From the NCBI RefSeq assembly GCF_000247695.1, contig NW_004624734.1:34114963-34178962 (forward strand): a stretch of 64,000 nt of DNA, read 5' to 3'. A model generated the notes under the pieces. That model did not search any database, was not told the DNA's origin, and saw only the letters and a program-made list of their open reading frames with translations. Below, one piece after another: positions 11,331 through 26,479 of this stretch. How positions within the stretch are numbered: the first letter of the stretch is position 1; each line of letters starts with the position of its first letter. The position numbers and the translations under genes were made by a program. Source of the stretch: Heterocephalus glaber. Taxonomy: Eukaryota > Chordata > Mammalia > Rodentia > Bathyergidae.

Positions 11331-12578
11331 TGTTTTCTCCTTAGTGAACGTCGAATGTATAGGAAAAGTTGATAATCGTGAAATTTTGGGTCAGAAAATA
11401 CCTTATTAAATTTCCAATATATATCATTTAAAAATATAAAGCATCACAGAACAGTTTAGTTTGAGATACACTGCATTAAAGTCATAAAGGAGATGAAAAG
11501 TTAATTATACAGATTTGAATCATGACTGTATCTAATTAATTTTGCTGATGAAATGATGGGACAAATCATTATTGTTGGGTTCCGTTTGCACAAAGTATGT
11601 TCCAAACCATTAAAAAACTATAGGAATCAAATTATTTAATTACACTGAAAGTCACTATTCTTAATTTCACTATTTCTTGTATTGCTATAGTTCACATCCC
11701 TATCTTCTTCCAAGTTGAAAAAAAACTCATTTGTATGCCAAATCAATACCTCATTTAGCAGACAAGACTGAGAAAGATCTTTAGTTAAGTTATATTTGCA
11801 GTTGAAAATCTCAACTATGTAAAAATGTAAGAGCTGAAATAAATAAATGTAGTTTTCTATATTAATTGGAAATTAGGGTATCTGAGAAGGGCTAAAAAGA
11901 ATAACAATATATACTCAGCTGGGATAGCAACTATGCAAAGGAATAGGCTTATAGGTCTAGGAGGGACTTGACAGGGTATTTCATTTAGTACCCTGATGTT
12001 ACAGACACAGAAACTGAGCTTTACCCGTTCCCATAAAATGGCAGGACTCACGCTTAATATTTAGTTTCTCATAATGCATTAATTTTGAATTTTTATTGTT
12101 ACTAGCTTTTCAAAGGATTTTCAGTCCTTTTTTGAAATGCCTGCCAGTAAATCATTTAAATACAAATACTAAAAACAGCTTCTTTCAATATGTCATTAAA
12201 TTGAATTTGGGAGGATGCAAAACTGATTCATTACTGGTATCCATGTTATAAGAATCAAGGGCCTAAAAGTACTGGATATTTTAATAAAGAATTAACACAA
12301 GTTACTCAGTTTAATTAAGAGAGTACTCCAAAAATATTTAACTTACAGGAGATTTTCTAGAGTACTGTTTATCAAACTGGAAAATAAAAAACAATAAAAA
12401 TATCTAAAATAGGGCCTGGTGACAAACTATGCTATATACATAAATTAGAATATAAAACAATAATTGAAATAATTTTGTAGAAGATAATTTAAAACATGTA
12501 AAGATATTTGTGACATAGAAAAATGTTCATATTAGTAAGTAAATGAGATTAAAATCTGATAGACAATTTAATAAAAAT
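11331..12578. other. GPHN intron, possible MIR scrap only
   Basis: Mostly unique. At about 11990-12055 'gatgttacagacacagaaac' resembles the MIR core in antisense, too short to be sure. The minus-strand open frame at 11857-12051 has no gene-like content. Confidence 0.5.
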
Positions 12579-12822
12579 AGCTAACATTCATTGAGTACCT
12601 GTAAGTCAAACACCATGTTAAGTGATTTATATGCAGTTTTATAGTTAATTCTTAAAACAATCCTATGAGACCAAACAATATTATCTTAAATTTTACAGAT
12701 GAGATAATTAAGGTTATAGAGAGGAAATAACTTTCTAAAAGCCTTACATATAGGAACAGATAAGCTGAGATTCATCATTAAGCTTCAGACTCTAGAACCT
12801 GAGCTCTTAATCACTGCCTTCA
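12579..12822 (-). repeat. MIR SINE, near full length
   Basis: The plus strand reads the antisense MIR from 'agctaacattcattgagtac' through 'ttttacagatgagataatta' and 'tatagagaggaaataac' to 'gagctcttaatcactgcc'. About 240 bp, the usual full MIR length. Confidence 0.88.
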
Positions 12823-13704
12823 TGATAGAATAAAATATTTGAATGCATAGGAAAAAATAACAATGATATCCAGTCAAATTTAAACAGTGACTTCTTATGA
12901 GGGTATTTCATTACAAAAAGTTTTTTCTTCTATGAGTTTGCTAAATTTTCCAAGCCTGTGTGTATTACTGTTTTAAAATAAGAGACATGCCAGTTACAGT
13001 TTGTCTCAACTATAAAACTTAATTCTATTCCTAATATCTAGTTTGCTGTTTGGTCTTAGGTATCAAATTTCCTCTGTAAGTTCAGATTTCAGAGTGGTAA
13101 TGATACATTTTATAGTTAGGTTTTACTTAGCTTTAGTAATTAATATCATTCTGTGAACATTACTAAGGAATTACAAAGGGATGGGGGATATTCCATTAAT
13201 ATTATCTTTACATATGAAAACACAGGGGGCTCTTATGGGAATGAAAATATAGAAATCAATGTAAAATCATATATACCTATCACAATGTCATAGAAAAATG
13301 ATTAAAGGTAATTTAAGAACTCAAAGTAGACAAAATACATTATTATCATCACCTAATTCCAGTTTTACTAAAATATAAAATATTTTACTATACCAAGAGT
13401 GGTTTTCTCATTACAAAAGAAAGTAAAAATTTCTTTTATTTATGGTTTCAAAATTCTGTTTTGCTATCAAAAGAATAAATAGCAAAACATGTTACAGAGG
13501 AGGGGAGACTAGACAATGATGGCCTGTCACAGAAATCAGTTCCTCAAATGTCTATGGAGTCAGGCATTTAATATAAAGGAGCAAAACAGTCTGGAGGGTC
13601 TAAAGAATGCCAGCAAAGTATTGACGTACGTCAGTGCTCGCCCAGAAATGTTGATCTGATTTTCAAAGAAATGCTGAAAATTTGTAATTTTTACTTGAAA
13701 TTTC
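12823..13704. other. GPHN intron, no recognised feature
   Basis: Unique-looking A+T-rich sequence. No exon-like segment with paired splice sites was found. Confidence 0.55.
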
Positions 13705-13800
13705 AAAAAAAGTTTTTTTTGCCATGGTAGGGGGATCAAACCCAAGCCCTTGCACATACTAGGCAAGCCCTTTATCACTGAGATATACCTGTAGACCCAA
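13705..13800 (-). repeat. ID-like SINE
   Basis: Antisense ID: poly-T, 'gggggatcaaacccaagccc', 'aggcaagccctttatcactg', 'agatatacct'. Overlaps a meaningless open frame at 13560-13826. Confidence 0.8.
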
Positions 13801-14305
13801 AATTTTAAAAATTTTAAATGCTCCAAACTAATTTACCAAAAGAACCATCATCTATTACTGTATATCCTTAATAAAATTATCTGCCAACAACTAGATTATT
13901 ATCATTACTTAAAAGAGGCCTTTGTGTGTACCAATTAGTATTCTGGATATTCTGGGGAAACAATAGTTGTTACCTACATGTAGAAGTAGCATCACACTGA
14001 AAATGAATGGAGTTAGCTGGAAATTAGTTTTTACCTTAGAGCTTCAAAAAATTTCATGAAATCTTATCTCATTTGATTCATAGAATAACTATTCCTTGAC
14101 CAAGAATCAATTAGAGTCCGAAAAAAATTACTTATAATACTTAAGTATAGTATTAAAGAAATTTACCTAAAGGATCAGATCTCTTGGACTGAAAATATCA
14201 TTGTAACATTGTCTCTAAGCAAATATGAGAAAATAAGATTCAACATACATCATTTTGACCCTGAATATTTCTAAGAAATATGTACCAGTTTTCTTTTTGA
14301 TTATA

Positions 14306-15726
14306 CCGCTGCTTCTTTAAGTGTAGTCTGAGAACCCATGAGGGTCCTTGAGATCCTTTCATGATCTACAAGGTCAAAATTAACTTACTAATTGTATGTA
14401 GACATTATTTGCCTTTTTTGCTATTTTGACATTTTCACTGATGGTACAAATGCAATGGTGGATTGATAACTTGGTGCAAATCAAGGAAATGTATCCAAAT
14501 ATTATGAATAGTCATTACATTATTCACTTTAATGTACTAATAGCTTTTAAAAAAATCTGGTTTCATTAAATATTGTCCTGGACAAAACAGTATAAGTATG
14601 TACTTAAATAAACTAATTAAAACTTGACTCTTGAGTATGACAAAATGAGAAGTATGAGTAAAATATTTCTGCTGCACACCAAAGGATGGCTGTCTCAAGA
14701 TAAAGCACATAAGCAATTAAGTTATAAACTGAACCAGCCAGTTTTTGTACAGAACATCATTTTACTTGAAAGAATAAAACTGTAACTGATAAACCATGAT
14801 TATTCACATTTAAATGTTTGGTAAACATTTTCTTAATAATGAATACAATGAGCCAGTCAATTTAAGCAAGACTGACATTATTTGTTGCTTTCTTGTAGAT
14901 GATAAAATTGTAGTTTTAAAGCAAATATTAGAATTGTAGAAAATGTGTATCTACTACTGTGAGCTTGAGAGGTTCGAACACTTCCATGAATTTTTACATA
15001 GCTGGGTGGTTATATTATTAAAGATGATTTTTTTTTGATATAAGACAGTATGTCAACATTTGGAAGAGCTTTTACTTTCCAAATGACTAAGATATGTTCC
15101 AGAATAATGCTTAGGTAAAAGATTCATTCAAAGTGGGCGACAGATCAATTGATTTTAATGTATTAGGGTATGGAATGGCCCTAGACACACTTTCAGATTT
15201 CACCATTGTACTAACCATTTCCTAGACAAGGCTTCAGAGTTCATGCTTCAAATAACCTTTTACATTTTGACTAACAGTTGTGAATTTTTGGTGTAGTATT
15301 AAAAAAATTCACAATTATCTGCAAATGATAATAAAATAGTACATTCTTTTCTGACTACAAGGTGAGTTTGTTTCTTCATATTCTTTGATAAAACAAGCAG
15401 GGGCACATGTGAACATATACTTCTCTTTTATTAAACCAGCCATCCATCAACATGTATTTGAAAAAATATAAAATAACACCATTCTTTCTAGTAGATTTTT
15501 TGGGGGGTTTTGAAAATATTCTAGCTTTTTTATAAAAACGTATTATGTTAACATGTGAAGGCTTTATTATTTTAAAATCATAAATAAATAAATTTTATAT
15601 ATTATTTTCAGTACTTCTATTCCAGTTAACATTGCTAGATACAACCCACATTAACAGTAGGTACCTGGAATTCTTAATAATATTTAAAAGTACAAAGGAG
15701 TCTTGAGAACAGTTTGAGAACTGTTA
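14306..15726 (+). mobile_element. hAT-superfamily DNA transposon relic (Charlie/Zaphod-like), about 1.4 kb
   Basis: Starts 'gcttctttaagtgtagtctg' and ends 'agtttgagaactgtt', which are complementary termini of the CAGNGGTTCTCAAA type used by mammalian hAT elements. Between them run diverged transposase-gene segments in the expected order: 'cactgatggtacaaatgcaa', 'ctgctgcacaccaaaggatg', 'tcaacatttggaagagcttt', 'aaagattcattcaaagtg'. A translated piece (KDSFKVGDRSIDFNV) still reads, but stops and gaps break the frame throughout, so it is dead. The middle part of the gene is missing near 15,350-15,430. Superfamily is fairly sure, family less so. Confidence 0.72.
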
Positions 15727-16037
15727 GATTTGACTGAAAACAGTGAGATAATTATTATTCAACATCCCCTAGATGGCGTAGTTAACTTTTCAGAAAAGAA
15801 AATGAGTATTTTGGTTGTTATTCAGAGGATGTATTTTTGATTTCTATATTTCAATGGTTTTCAATCTTTTTGTTTGTCAATTCTACATGTAGAACCAATA
15901 AATTTCTATAATGTCATTAACAGCTGAACAGCTTAATATGCCAATGTTGACATAAAGACAAACGCAAAGAAACCTGCTGGTTAGTACAGTATTCTGATTT
16001 TGTTTAGGCTCTTAAAAAATAGTAGAAAATAATTTTC

Positions 16038-16196
16038 CTGTGCCAGTTAGTACCTTGAGATTGAGGCAGGAGGATCAAAAGTTCAAGCCCAGGCTGGGCA
16101 ACCTAGCAATTTAGTGAGAACCTGTCTCAAAAAAAAAAAAGGTGGGGGATGTAGCTCAATGTGAAGGTCCTGGATTCAATTCCCAGTACTGAGGGA
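16038..16196 (+). repeat. B1-dID SINE, 5'-truncated
   Basis: B1 right part ('gaggcaggaggatcaaaagt', 'aatttagtgagaacctgtct') then A-run and ID unit ('gggggatgtagctcaatgtg', 'ggattcaattcccagtac'). The B1 start is missing. Confidence 0.9.
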
Positions 16197-16838
16197 AACA
16201 TTTTTAAAAGAGAAGTCATCTGTTATAATTATTCTTTCAGGAAATCTTTCTTGGAAGATTACCATCATTTTAGAACTTAAGATGTTGCCTACAGTCTTTT
16301 AAAGAGAATCTACATGCCATTTTGTTGGCATTACTGTATTTTATTTAGGGCAACAAAAGACTAAAATTCCAAGTTTGTTCTCGAAAAATTTCTTCAAAAT
16401 TTAGAAAAATTTTCTATAAATCAATAGAAGTGAAAATAATTCATCATTTCAGTCAAAATTTGATGAAAGAAAATGTCTGATATAAAAGAAAAAGTGACAT
16501 TTTATCTATATACAATGAAATATGTTACTCAGCAAATAAATATTTGCTGGAGAAAATGCCACTCTGTAAGGAATTGGTTAGAAAATATAATACATGGTTA
16601 TCTTCATTATATTGTGATGACAGAACTTAAGTATACTTTATAGATAGAACTTGTTCTTATTATAGTTGGAGAATCCTAACGAATCAAAGCACAATTTAGT
16701 ACATTATATTGCAGTATGTATATAAAATGTTAATCCAAAATAATGCTTAATATAAATACATACATGCAAATGGACAGTAACTCTTTTGCTTAATACTGTC
16801 TGATAATAAAAGCTACAGAGGAAAAGATTGGGACTGTT

Positions 16839-17065
16839 GGGGCCAGGGATTTAGCTCAGTGGTTCTGGTGCCTGCCTGCCAAGTGCAAGGTTCCAAGTTC
16901 GATACCTGGTACCCGCCCAAAAAACAAAAAAATCATAGGGAATCATCTCAACAAGTATTCCACTGCATTTTTGGCCCGGGGATTTAGCTCAGTGGTTTCG
17001 CTGCCTGCTGCACAAGTGCAAGGACCTGAGTTTGATCCCCGGTACAAAAAAAAAAACAAAACCAC
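16839..17065 (+). mobile_element. Two young SINEs inserted as one unit with a shared 17-bp target-site duplication
   Basis: The first SINE is at 16839-16927 (ggggccagggatttagctca..), the second at 16973-17058 (ggcccggggatttagctcag..), with about 45 bp of other sequence between. The perfect 17-mer aaaagattgggactgtt stands at 16822-16838 before the first and again at 17066-17082 after the second. There is no such duplication around either one alone. See findings for the interpretation. Confidence 0.88.
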
Positions 17066-17125
17066 AAAAGATTGGGACTGTTAGTTTTGAATCATTACTT
17101 GGTTATTTAACCATTCTAAATTTCA

Positions 17126-17212
17126 ATTTTTTTGGAGGTGGTAGTGGTCCTGGGGATCATGGCCAGGGCCTCACACATGCTAAGCAAGTGGTCTACCACT
17201 GAGCTATGCCCT
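17126..17212 (-). repeat. ID-like SINE
   Basis: Antisense ID: 'tttttttggaggtggtagtg', 'atggccagggcctcacacat', 'gctaagcaagtggtctacca', 'ctgagctatgcc'. Confidence 0.82.
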
Positions 17213-17371
17213 ATACCCTCTATTTTGAGATTCTATAAAGATTTAGTTAAGTGTTTCTGAATATTATTCCCATAATATTCTGTATCTTTGGTGATCAATT
17301 GTGACATTTAATTATACTTTATTATAATCTGTAGTTGCCTATTTTATCTGCTTATTAAGGCAAGTGTCAAT

Positions 17372-17545
17372 GTCTTGTTTTTTTTCAAGTTTTTCTGAGA
17401 CAGGATCTCGCTGTGCAGTTCAGCCTGTAGCCCAGCCTTGAACTCACTACGAACCCCAGGCTGGCCTCAAACTCATGGCAATTCTCCTGGCTCAGCCTCC
17501 AGAGTGATGGGATTACAGGTATGCACCATACTGCCTAGCCTGGAG
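17372..17545 (-). repeat. B1 SINE with internal duplication
   Basis: 'ttctgagacaggatctcgct' to 'gggattacaggtatgcacca'. The segment with 'cagccttgaactcac' and 'caggctggcctcaaactcat' is doubled, giving a longer body than standard B1. Confidence 0.88.
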
Positions 17546-17639
17546 TCAATGTTTATTTGTTCACATTTGCTTTCTTACTACTAGGGAAAGATTAATAAAC
17601 TTGTTAAGGAAACAGGATTTTTGGTTTCATAATAGATAC

Positions 17640-17760
17640 AAAGCTTAGAAATATTAAGCAATTTGCCTAATGTTCTGTGGTTATTAAGTGGAGAAACAAG
17701 CATTTAAATCCAGGTCTTCTATTTCAAGTTAAGTTCTCTTTCAAATGCAGCTCATTCAAG
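17640..17760 (-). repeat. MIR SINE fragment
   Basis: Antisense MIR middle: 'agaaatattaagcaatttgc', 'ctgtggttattaagtgga', 'catttaaatccaggtcttct'. Diverged. Confidence 0.6.
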
Positions 17761-18329
17761 GCTACATGGTATTTCTGATGCAAAGAAAATTCATTTCATT
17801 TGCACATATAGTTGTGTACATGAGAGACTCTGCATGCTTGCTCTGAAATATACAAAATGAATTTCAATGGGGGTTGGGAAAAACTAATATCTATTAAACT
17901 ATAAATATTACAACCAAGATGCAGTAAAGGTAAGAATGTCAAACTTAGATTCTATTTCTAATTTTGTGTTGTGTGTCATTTTTTAATGTCTCACACATAC
18001 CTCAGGTTGAAAACATTCACAATCAAAATGTTATTACCTAAAATGAAAACTTGCTGCTTCTCTTTTAGTCCTTAATACAATGTCATCACCCACCCAATAT
18101 TTTAAATGAGAACCACTTTGACTACTTTTCTGCCCCCAAATTTTATGCTTACAAAAATTAAAATAAATAACTCACCTAGAACAGAGGTAAGTGTTAAAAT
18201 CTATGGCCCTGAAATCTGATTGAGTAGATTCATGATTTAAAATGAAAAGAACTGATATTTGGAAATGGATACTGAAGCTACCGAATTAAGACTAATCATA
18301 CACTAATAGAAAGTTTTACCCTGAGAATT

Positions 18330-18690
18330 TCTGACTGCTGACAAGTGCTTTTAAAGTGGCCATTACTGCTGAATATAATTCGTAAAATCTCCACACAGCA
18401 CAAAAGCTCATGTTTGATTCTAGCCATCCTCTATGCCACTATCTTCTTTGATGGTGCCACCTCACTCTCTCTAAATGAGGTTTTCCTGCTATACATTTTG
18501 TTTCTTCTTGGTGTGTATTTCAATTTATAATTGTAACTTGTTGTACATTATAGTTATTAAATCTTCATCTTCATGCTTATTTTAATATACCTTTGACTAA
18601 ACTGTAAGTGCCATGAAGACAGAAGATGTATCTGTCACTCGTGTTAAAACACTTATAAATAAGTGTACCTGGCTAATATTCAAGAAAGCA
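18330..18690 (+). repeat. L2 LINE 3' fragment
   Basis: Weak but ordered L2 3' signal: 'gccatcctctatgccactat' region, then 'actgtaagtgccatgaagac' followed by the tail. Ancient. Confidence 0.5.
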
Positions 18691-21146
<2,456 letters not shown>

Positions 21147-21556
21147 ACTGCTATGGCTTGAATCTAGATGTCTCTCCAAAGCCTCAGGTGGTCATAGGTG
21201 AGGATTTTTGGAGGTGGCTAGATTTGGGGTGTGTGGATGTGGATTAAGGGTGTGATACTAAGATTAAGGGTGTGAATAATGGAACTCCCACCCTGGGTGT
21301 AGATGGCACCAATCAATATAGTTGTAGCCTGGACAGAATATAAAGGTACAGAAAGAAGGCAGGCTGCTACTGCTTGCTGCGTTCAGTCTGCCATGCCATG
21401 AACTGTTTCTCCTCTGTGATGCCCCTCTGCAACGCCACCCTGGCCTTGGAGCCAGCCAATTATGGACTGAAACTTCTACAAACTGTGACCCAAAATAAAC
21501 CTTTCTTCAACTTGTGGGTGTCAGGTATTGTGTTTCAGCAATGAGAAAAATAACCA
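21147..21556 (+). mobile_element. Solo MaLR-type LTR (MLT/ORR1-like)
   Basis: About 410 bp beginning TGCTATGGCTTGAATC and ending 'gtgggtgtcaggtattgtgt' plus 'ttcagcaatgagaaaaataa'. This is the typical 3' end of mammalian apparent LTR retrotransposons. A poly(A) signal (aaaataaacc) lies at about 21493. Internally 'attaagggtgtga' is repeated (about 21242-21276). No internal retroviral sequence adjoins it, so it is a solo LTR. Family name inferred from memory. Confidence 0.7.
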
Positions 21557-21877
21557 TGATACTTACTGTGAAGCTTAAGTAAATAATGTACATCAATTAT
21601 TTAGTATTTTGAAATAGTAAATATTTAATGATGGCTATTATATTACACTTATCAATATTGTAAAGTCTGACATAATTGAGTATCACCATTTTAACAGTAG
21701 ACAAATATTAGGACAATAATGTAGAATATTTTAAATATTAATATTTATGTTATTACAAAATTTATTATTTTAGGCTATGTATAATTTATTTCACATTTTG
21801 AGCTAGCACTAATAGGCACAGGTCTATTATTCTAAGAATGGAAACTTAATCACTTTCAAGTTTTGTGTATAAAACTT

Positions 21878-21957
21878 TTTACGTGGTGCTGTAGATCAAA
21901 TGTAGGGCCTCATGCATTCAGGCAAGTGGTCAATCACTGAGCTACTTCTGCAGCTCT
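21878..21957 (-). repeat. ID-like SINE
   Basis: Antisense ID: 'gtggtgctgtagatcaaatg', 'agggcctcatgcattcaggc', 'aagtggtcaatcactgagct'. Confidence 0.8.
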
Positions 21958-21959
21958 GT

Positions 21960-22575
21960 GCACAAGACTTGAAACTCAAATCACAAAGGAACAAACTATT
22001 AACAAATATCAGTTAGTACAAGTAAAGAAGGAAGAAATAGGCAGATTTGGTGACTAGAAAAGTACTCCTGATATTTTGCATCAATTTCCTTCTCATAAAG
22101 TATATAACACTATTTTCAAAGAAGATTCTTTTACTTAGTTTTTACACTAACATCCTAAATACTCATAATATTGCCACCATTTCGGTGTTTGATATTTTAT
22201 GAGACTTATAAATGGAATAGATAAGTAGGATGACAAATAATGGACATTTTGAAAAAAAATTTCTGCATTTGGCAGTACATTTGAACAATGGATTGTGATA
22301 GTTTCAAGAAATAAAGATGGTGCTCTTTACAGGAGCTATTTCTTGCCACTTTGTTTACTAAAACAGGTCATGTATTAGAAAGGTTAAATTCCCCTTTTAT
22401 AGCACACATGACGTTGAGTCCCTCTCATTTATAGCAATGGCCACATTTCTACAACATTTACAAGTGTGATAGCTGATCAATGACTATTTCTTATGCTAGA
22501 ATGCACTGCCATGATGAAACTGTGTTTTTGCTACTATTTCAAACCCAGAATAGTTATAATGAAGTACACTGCAAA
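21960..22575. other. GPHN intron, no recognised feature
   Basis: Unique-looking sequence leading into the L1-dense block. Confidence 0.5.
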
Positions 22576-23883
22576 AGGTAATGTCTATATGTCAAAAGTG
22601 CAGAAAAAAGAAATATAATTTAAGTCTGTATGAGAGAAATGCCAAGTCACTTATAAAGGCAAACCCATCAAATAACAGCAGATTTCTCAGCAGAAACTCT
22701 AAAGGCCAGGAGGGCATGGAATATTATATGTCAAGCCCTGAAAGAAAATAACTGCCAACTTAGATTATTATATAAAATGAAGCCATCCTTCAGAATCAAA
22801 GGAGAAATTAAGACTTTCCAAGATAAAGAGAAATTAACAGAATTTATAGTCACAGAGGTTGCACTGGGAAAGATATGTAAAGAAACAGTACATACTGAAG
22901 AACAGTAGACAAGCAAATGATTATTGTGAAAGAATCAAACACTAGAAAAATAACAAAATGATAGCAATCAGTATGTATACTAATAACCATGAATATAAAT
23001 GGTCTTAATTCTCCAATTAAAAGACCCAGACTAGCAGATTGTATTAAAAAATAATACCCAATACATTGCCGCTTGCAGGAAACACACCTCACTGACAAAG
23101 ATATATACAGATTGGAAGTAAAAGGATGGAAAACAATATTCCATGCAAATCAAATTTGAAAGCAAGCAGAAGTAGCTACACTCAGCATCTGACAGAGCAG
23201 ACTTCAAGCCAAAATGAGTCAGAAGAAACAAAGTAGGATATTACTAGTAAAGGCAACAGTCCACCAAAAAGAAATAACAATCATAAATATATATACACCC
23301 AGTTTTACACATGGTGGCACACTCAATTTCATTACACAAACAATGCTTAACTTAATGGAACAGGTAAGCCCCAATACAATCATAAAGGGTAACTTCAATA
23401 CCCAACCTTCACAAATAGATCATCCAGACAAAATCAACAAAGCAACAGCAGAATTAGAGTATTCCATCCAACAACAACAGAATACAGTCTTTACAGCAGA
23501 TCAGGGAACTTTCTTCAAAATGGATCGTACTTTAGGCCATAAAGCCACTTATAACAAAAAACCCTGAAACAAATCCATGCATAACATTAGATAAAACTGG
23601 ATATAACTATCAAGAGATACTTTAGGAACTACACAAACACATGAAGATGGAACAATGCACTTTGAATGATCAGTGATTTGCTGAAGAAATCAGAGGTGAA
23701 ACTAATCTAATGATGCATTTTTAAGGTCTTATAGACACAATAGAAAACAAAATATAAAACTAATAAGGGGAAAAATAATAAAAATTAGAGCTGAAATTAA
23801 TGAAACAGAGACTAAAAGAAAGACACAAAGGATCATGGGTCTCTGAAAAAATAAACAAGATTGATAAAACCTTAGCTAAACTA

Positions 23884-23985
23884 GGGCTGGGGATTTAACT
23901 CAGTGGTTCTGCCAATGCCTTGCAAGGGCAAGGTCCCGAGTTCGATCCCCGGTACCAAAAAAACAAAAACAAAAAACAAAAAAAC
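23884..23985 (+). repeat. Young tRNA-derived SINE inside L1
   Basis: 'gggctggggatttaactcag' to 'cgatccccggtaccaaaa' with a long A/C tail. Target-site duplication 'ccttagctaaacta' (before) and 'ccttagctgaacta' (after), one mismatch. Confidence 0.92.
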
Positions 23986-25694
23986 CTTAGCTGAACTAAG
24001 CAAAAGAAAGAGACAAAAGCAGAGACAAGAAAGGGAGTATTAATAAAAGTTAATACTGAAATTCATAGGATTATTATGAAATATATTGCAATAAATTAGA
24101 AGATCTAGAAGAAAAGGATAAATCTCTAGACACATATGACTTAATAAAATTGAACCATGGGGATATAAAAACCTAAACAGATCAGTAACAAGTAATGAGA
24201 CTGAAGCAGTAATAAAAGAGATGGCTAGAACCAGACAGATTCACTGCTGAATTTTACTAGAACTTTAAAGAATATCAATGCTTCTCAAACTATTCCATGA
24301 TATAGAAAGAGAAAGAACACATTCAAATATTCCATAAAGCCATTGTTATCCCGGTACCAAAAATGGATAAAGAATCAACAAAAGAAGAAAACTATAGAGT
24401 GATATCCATGATGAACTTAGATGCCAAAATTCTTGAAAACAGAATTTAATAACACATTAAAAAAAAGATCACACACCATTTTGAGTTGGTTTCACTCCAG
24501 CAATGTAATAATGGTTCAACATATGCCAATCAAGAAATGCAATGAACTACATAAATAGAATCAAGGACACAAATCATATGATCAAATGATCTCACAGATG
24601 CAGAAAAAGCCTTCACCAAATTTAAAATCTCTTCATGTTAGCTGTGATGAAACTAGGTACTATAAAAAAAACTTACCTCAATATAATCACAGCTATATAT
24701 GATGAAAACACAGCCAACATAACACTGAATTCAGAAAAATTGAAAGCATTCTTCTAAAATAAGAAATGAAGCAAGGATGTCTACTCTTACCACTCTAGTT
24801 TGTCACAGTATTTGAAACTTTAGCTAGAGAAATTAGGGAGTGGAAAGAGATACATGGAATATAAATAAGAATGAGGCAGTCAGATTATCTGTTTTCAGAG
24901 GATATGATCTTTTCGAAGAAGACCAAGAAGTGTCAGGATTCAAAATCATATAAAAAAACTATAGATTTTCTATACACCAATAATGAAACCACTGAGAAAC
25001 AAATCAGGAAAACAATTCCATTCACAATAGCTTTTATAAAATACCCAAGAAATACCTAGGTACTAGCATAACGACAGATACACAGACCAATGAAGTAGAA
25101 TAGAACACAGAAACAAATCTATGTAGCTACAGCCATCTGATTCCTGACAACAGTACCAAAAACATACACTGGAGAAAAATCCTCTTTAACAAGTGGTGCT
25201 GGAAAAACTAGGTATTTATACACAGAAGACTGAAACTAGATCCCTATCTTTTACCATGTAAAAAATCAATTCAAAATGTATCAAAAACTTAAGTATAAGA
25301 CCTACAACTGAAACTGCTAGAAGAAAACACAGGGGAAACACTTTAAGACATAGGAAGAGGCAATGACTTCCTGAATAGGACTCCAATAATATAGGAAATA
25401 ATAGCAAGAATTGAGAAATAGGATTGCAGCAAATTAAAAGGCTTCTATAGAGTGAAGAAAATGATTAACAGAGCAACGAGACAGCCTATGGAATGGGAGG
25501 AAATCTTTTTCAGCTATTCTTCTGAAAGAGGATTAATAGCCAGAATATATGAAGAACTCAAAAAACTCAATATCAAAAAACGAAGTAACCCAATTAATAA
25601 ATGTGAAAATGAACTGATCACACACTTCTTAAAAGAAGTACAAGTGACCAATGAAAAATAATGATCAGGAAAATGCAAATCAAAACTACACTGA

Positions 25695-25789
25695 GGGCTG
25701 GGGATTTAGCTCAGCGGCACCACACCTGCCTTGCAAGGTCCTGAGTTCAATCCCTGGTACAAAAACAAAAAACAAATAAACAAACAAAC
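25695..25789 (+). repeat. Young tRNA-derived SINE inside L1
   Basis: 'gggctggggatttagctcag' with a shortened middle (the 'caagcgcaagg' part is reduced to 'caagg'), then 'caatccctggtac' and an A/C tail. Flanked by the diverged duplication acactgag/acattgag. Confidence 0.9.
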
Positions 25790-26479
25790 CTACATTGAGA
25801 TTCCAATTCATCTGTCAGAATGAGTATCCTCAAGAATACAAAAAAATGCTAATGAGGATGTGAGGAAAAAGGAACACTTACACTACTGGTGGGAATGTAA
25901 ATTAGAATGGCAAGTATGGAAATCAGTTTGTAGGTCCCTCAAAAAAACTAAAACAGAGCTACCATAAGATCCTACTATACCATTCCTCAGTATATACTCC
26001 CCAAATTAAAGTATACAATAGAGACACCTGCACACTAATGTGTAATGATGCACAATGCACAAAAGCTAAACAATGGAAAGAGTGTAGGTGCTCTCAAAGG
26101 CATATATACACAATGGAGTATTAATAAGCTATAAAGAACAAATGTCATTTGAAGGATAATGGTGTTGGAACTGGAGACCATTGTGTTATGTGAAATAAGC
26201 TGAACTCAGATAAATATCATATGTTTTCTCCTATATGCGGAATCTATAGAAAAAAGAGATAACAAGAAAGTAAAAGGGAGACTATTAGAGAATGGGAAGG
26301 AAATCAGGGAGGAGGAAAAGAGTGAGAAGGTAAGTCTGGGTAGAAATGATTAAAGGGTGTTATATGTATGTACAAATATTCCAAAATGAAAGCCATTATT
26401 CCATATAAGTAACATGAACTAATAAAAATTAATAAATAAACACTAAAAAATTTAAACTCATATATAAAAACATAAAAAT

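Larger units (their letters stand above)
22580..26450 (+). mobile_element. L1 retrotransposon, ORF1 end to 3' end, broken
   Basis: Sense-oriented L1 with the end of ORF1 (gcagatttctcagcagaaac.. gccaggagggc), ORF2 endonuclease (open for 117 codons at 23214-23567 with IINIYTP), part of the reverse transcriptase (atttgtcacagtatttgaaa.. with YTNNETTEKQIRKTIPF at 24871-25059), the C-terminal region (tactggtgggaatgtaaatt) and the 3' UTR ending in 'aataaaaattaataaataaa'. A segment between the reverse transcriptase and C-terminal part is missing at about 25065. In the endonuclease the conserved GDFN is GNFN, so a catalytic Asp is lost; many stops elsewhere. Two young SINEs are inserted. Confidence 0.9.

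Noticed and set aside
22731..23231. Overlapping minus-strand frames of 61-82 codons rich in Phe/Ile/Leu
   Set aside because: Antisense of A-rich L1 coding sequence; such hydrophobic shadow frames are common opposite L1.
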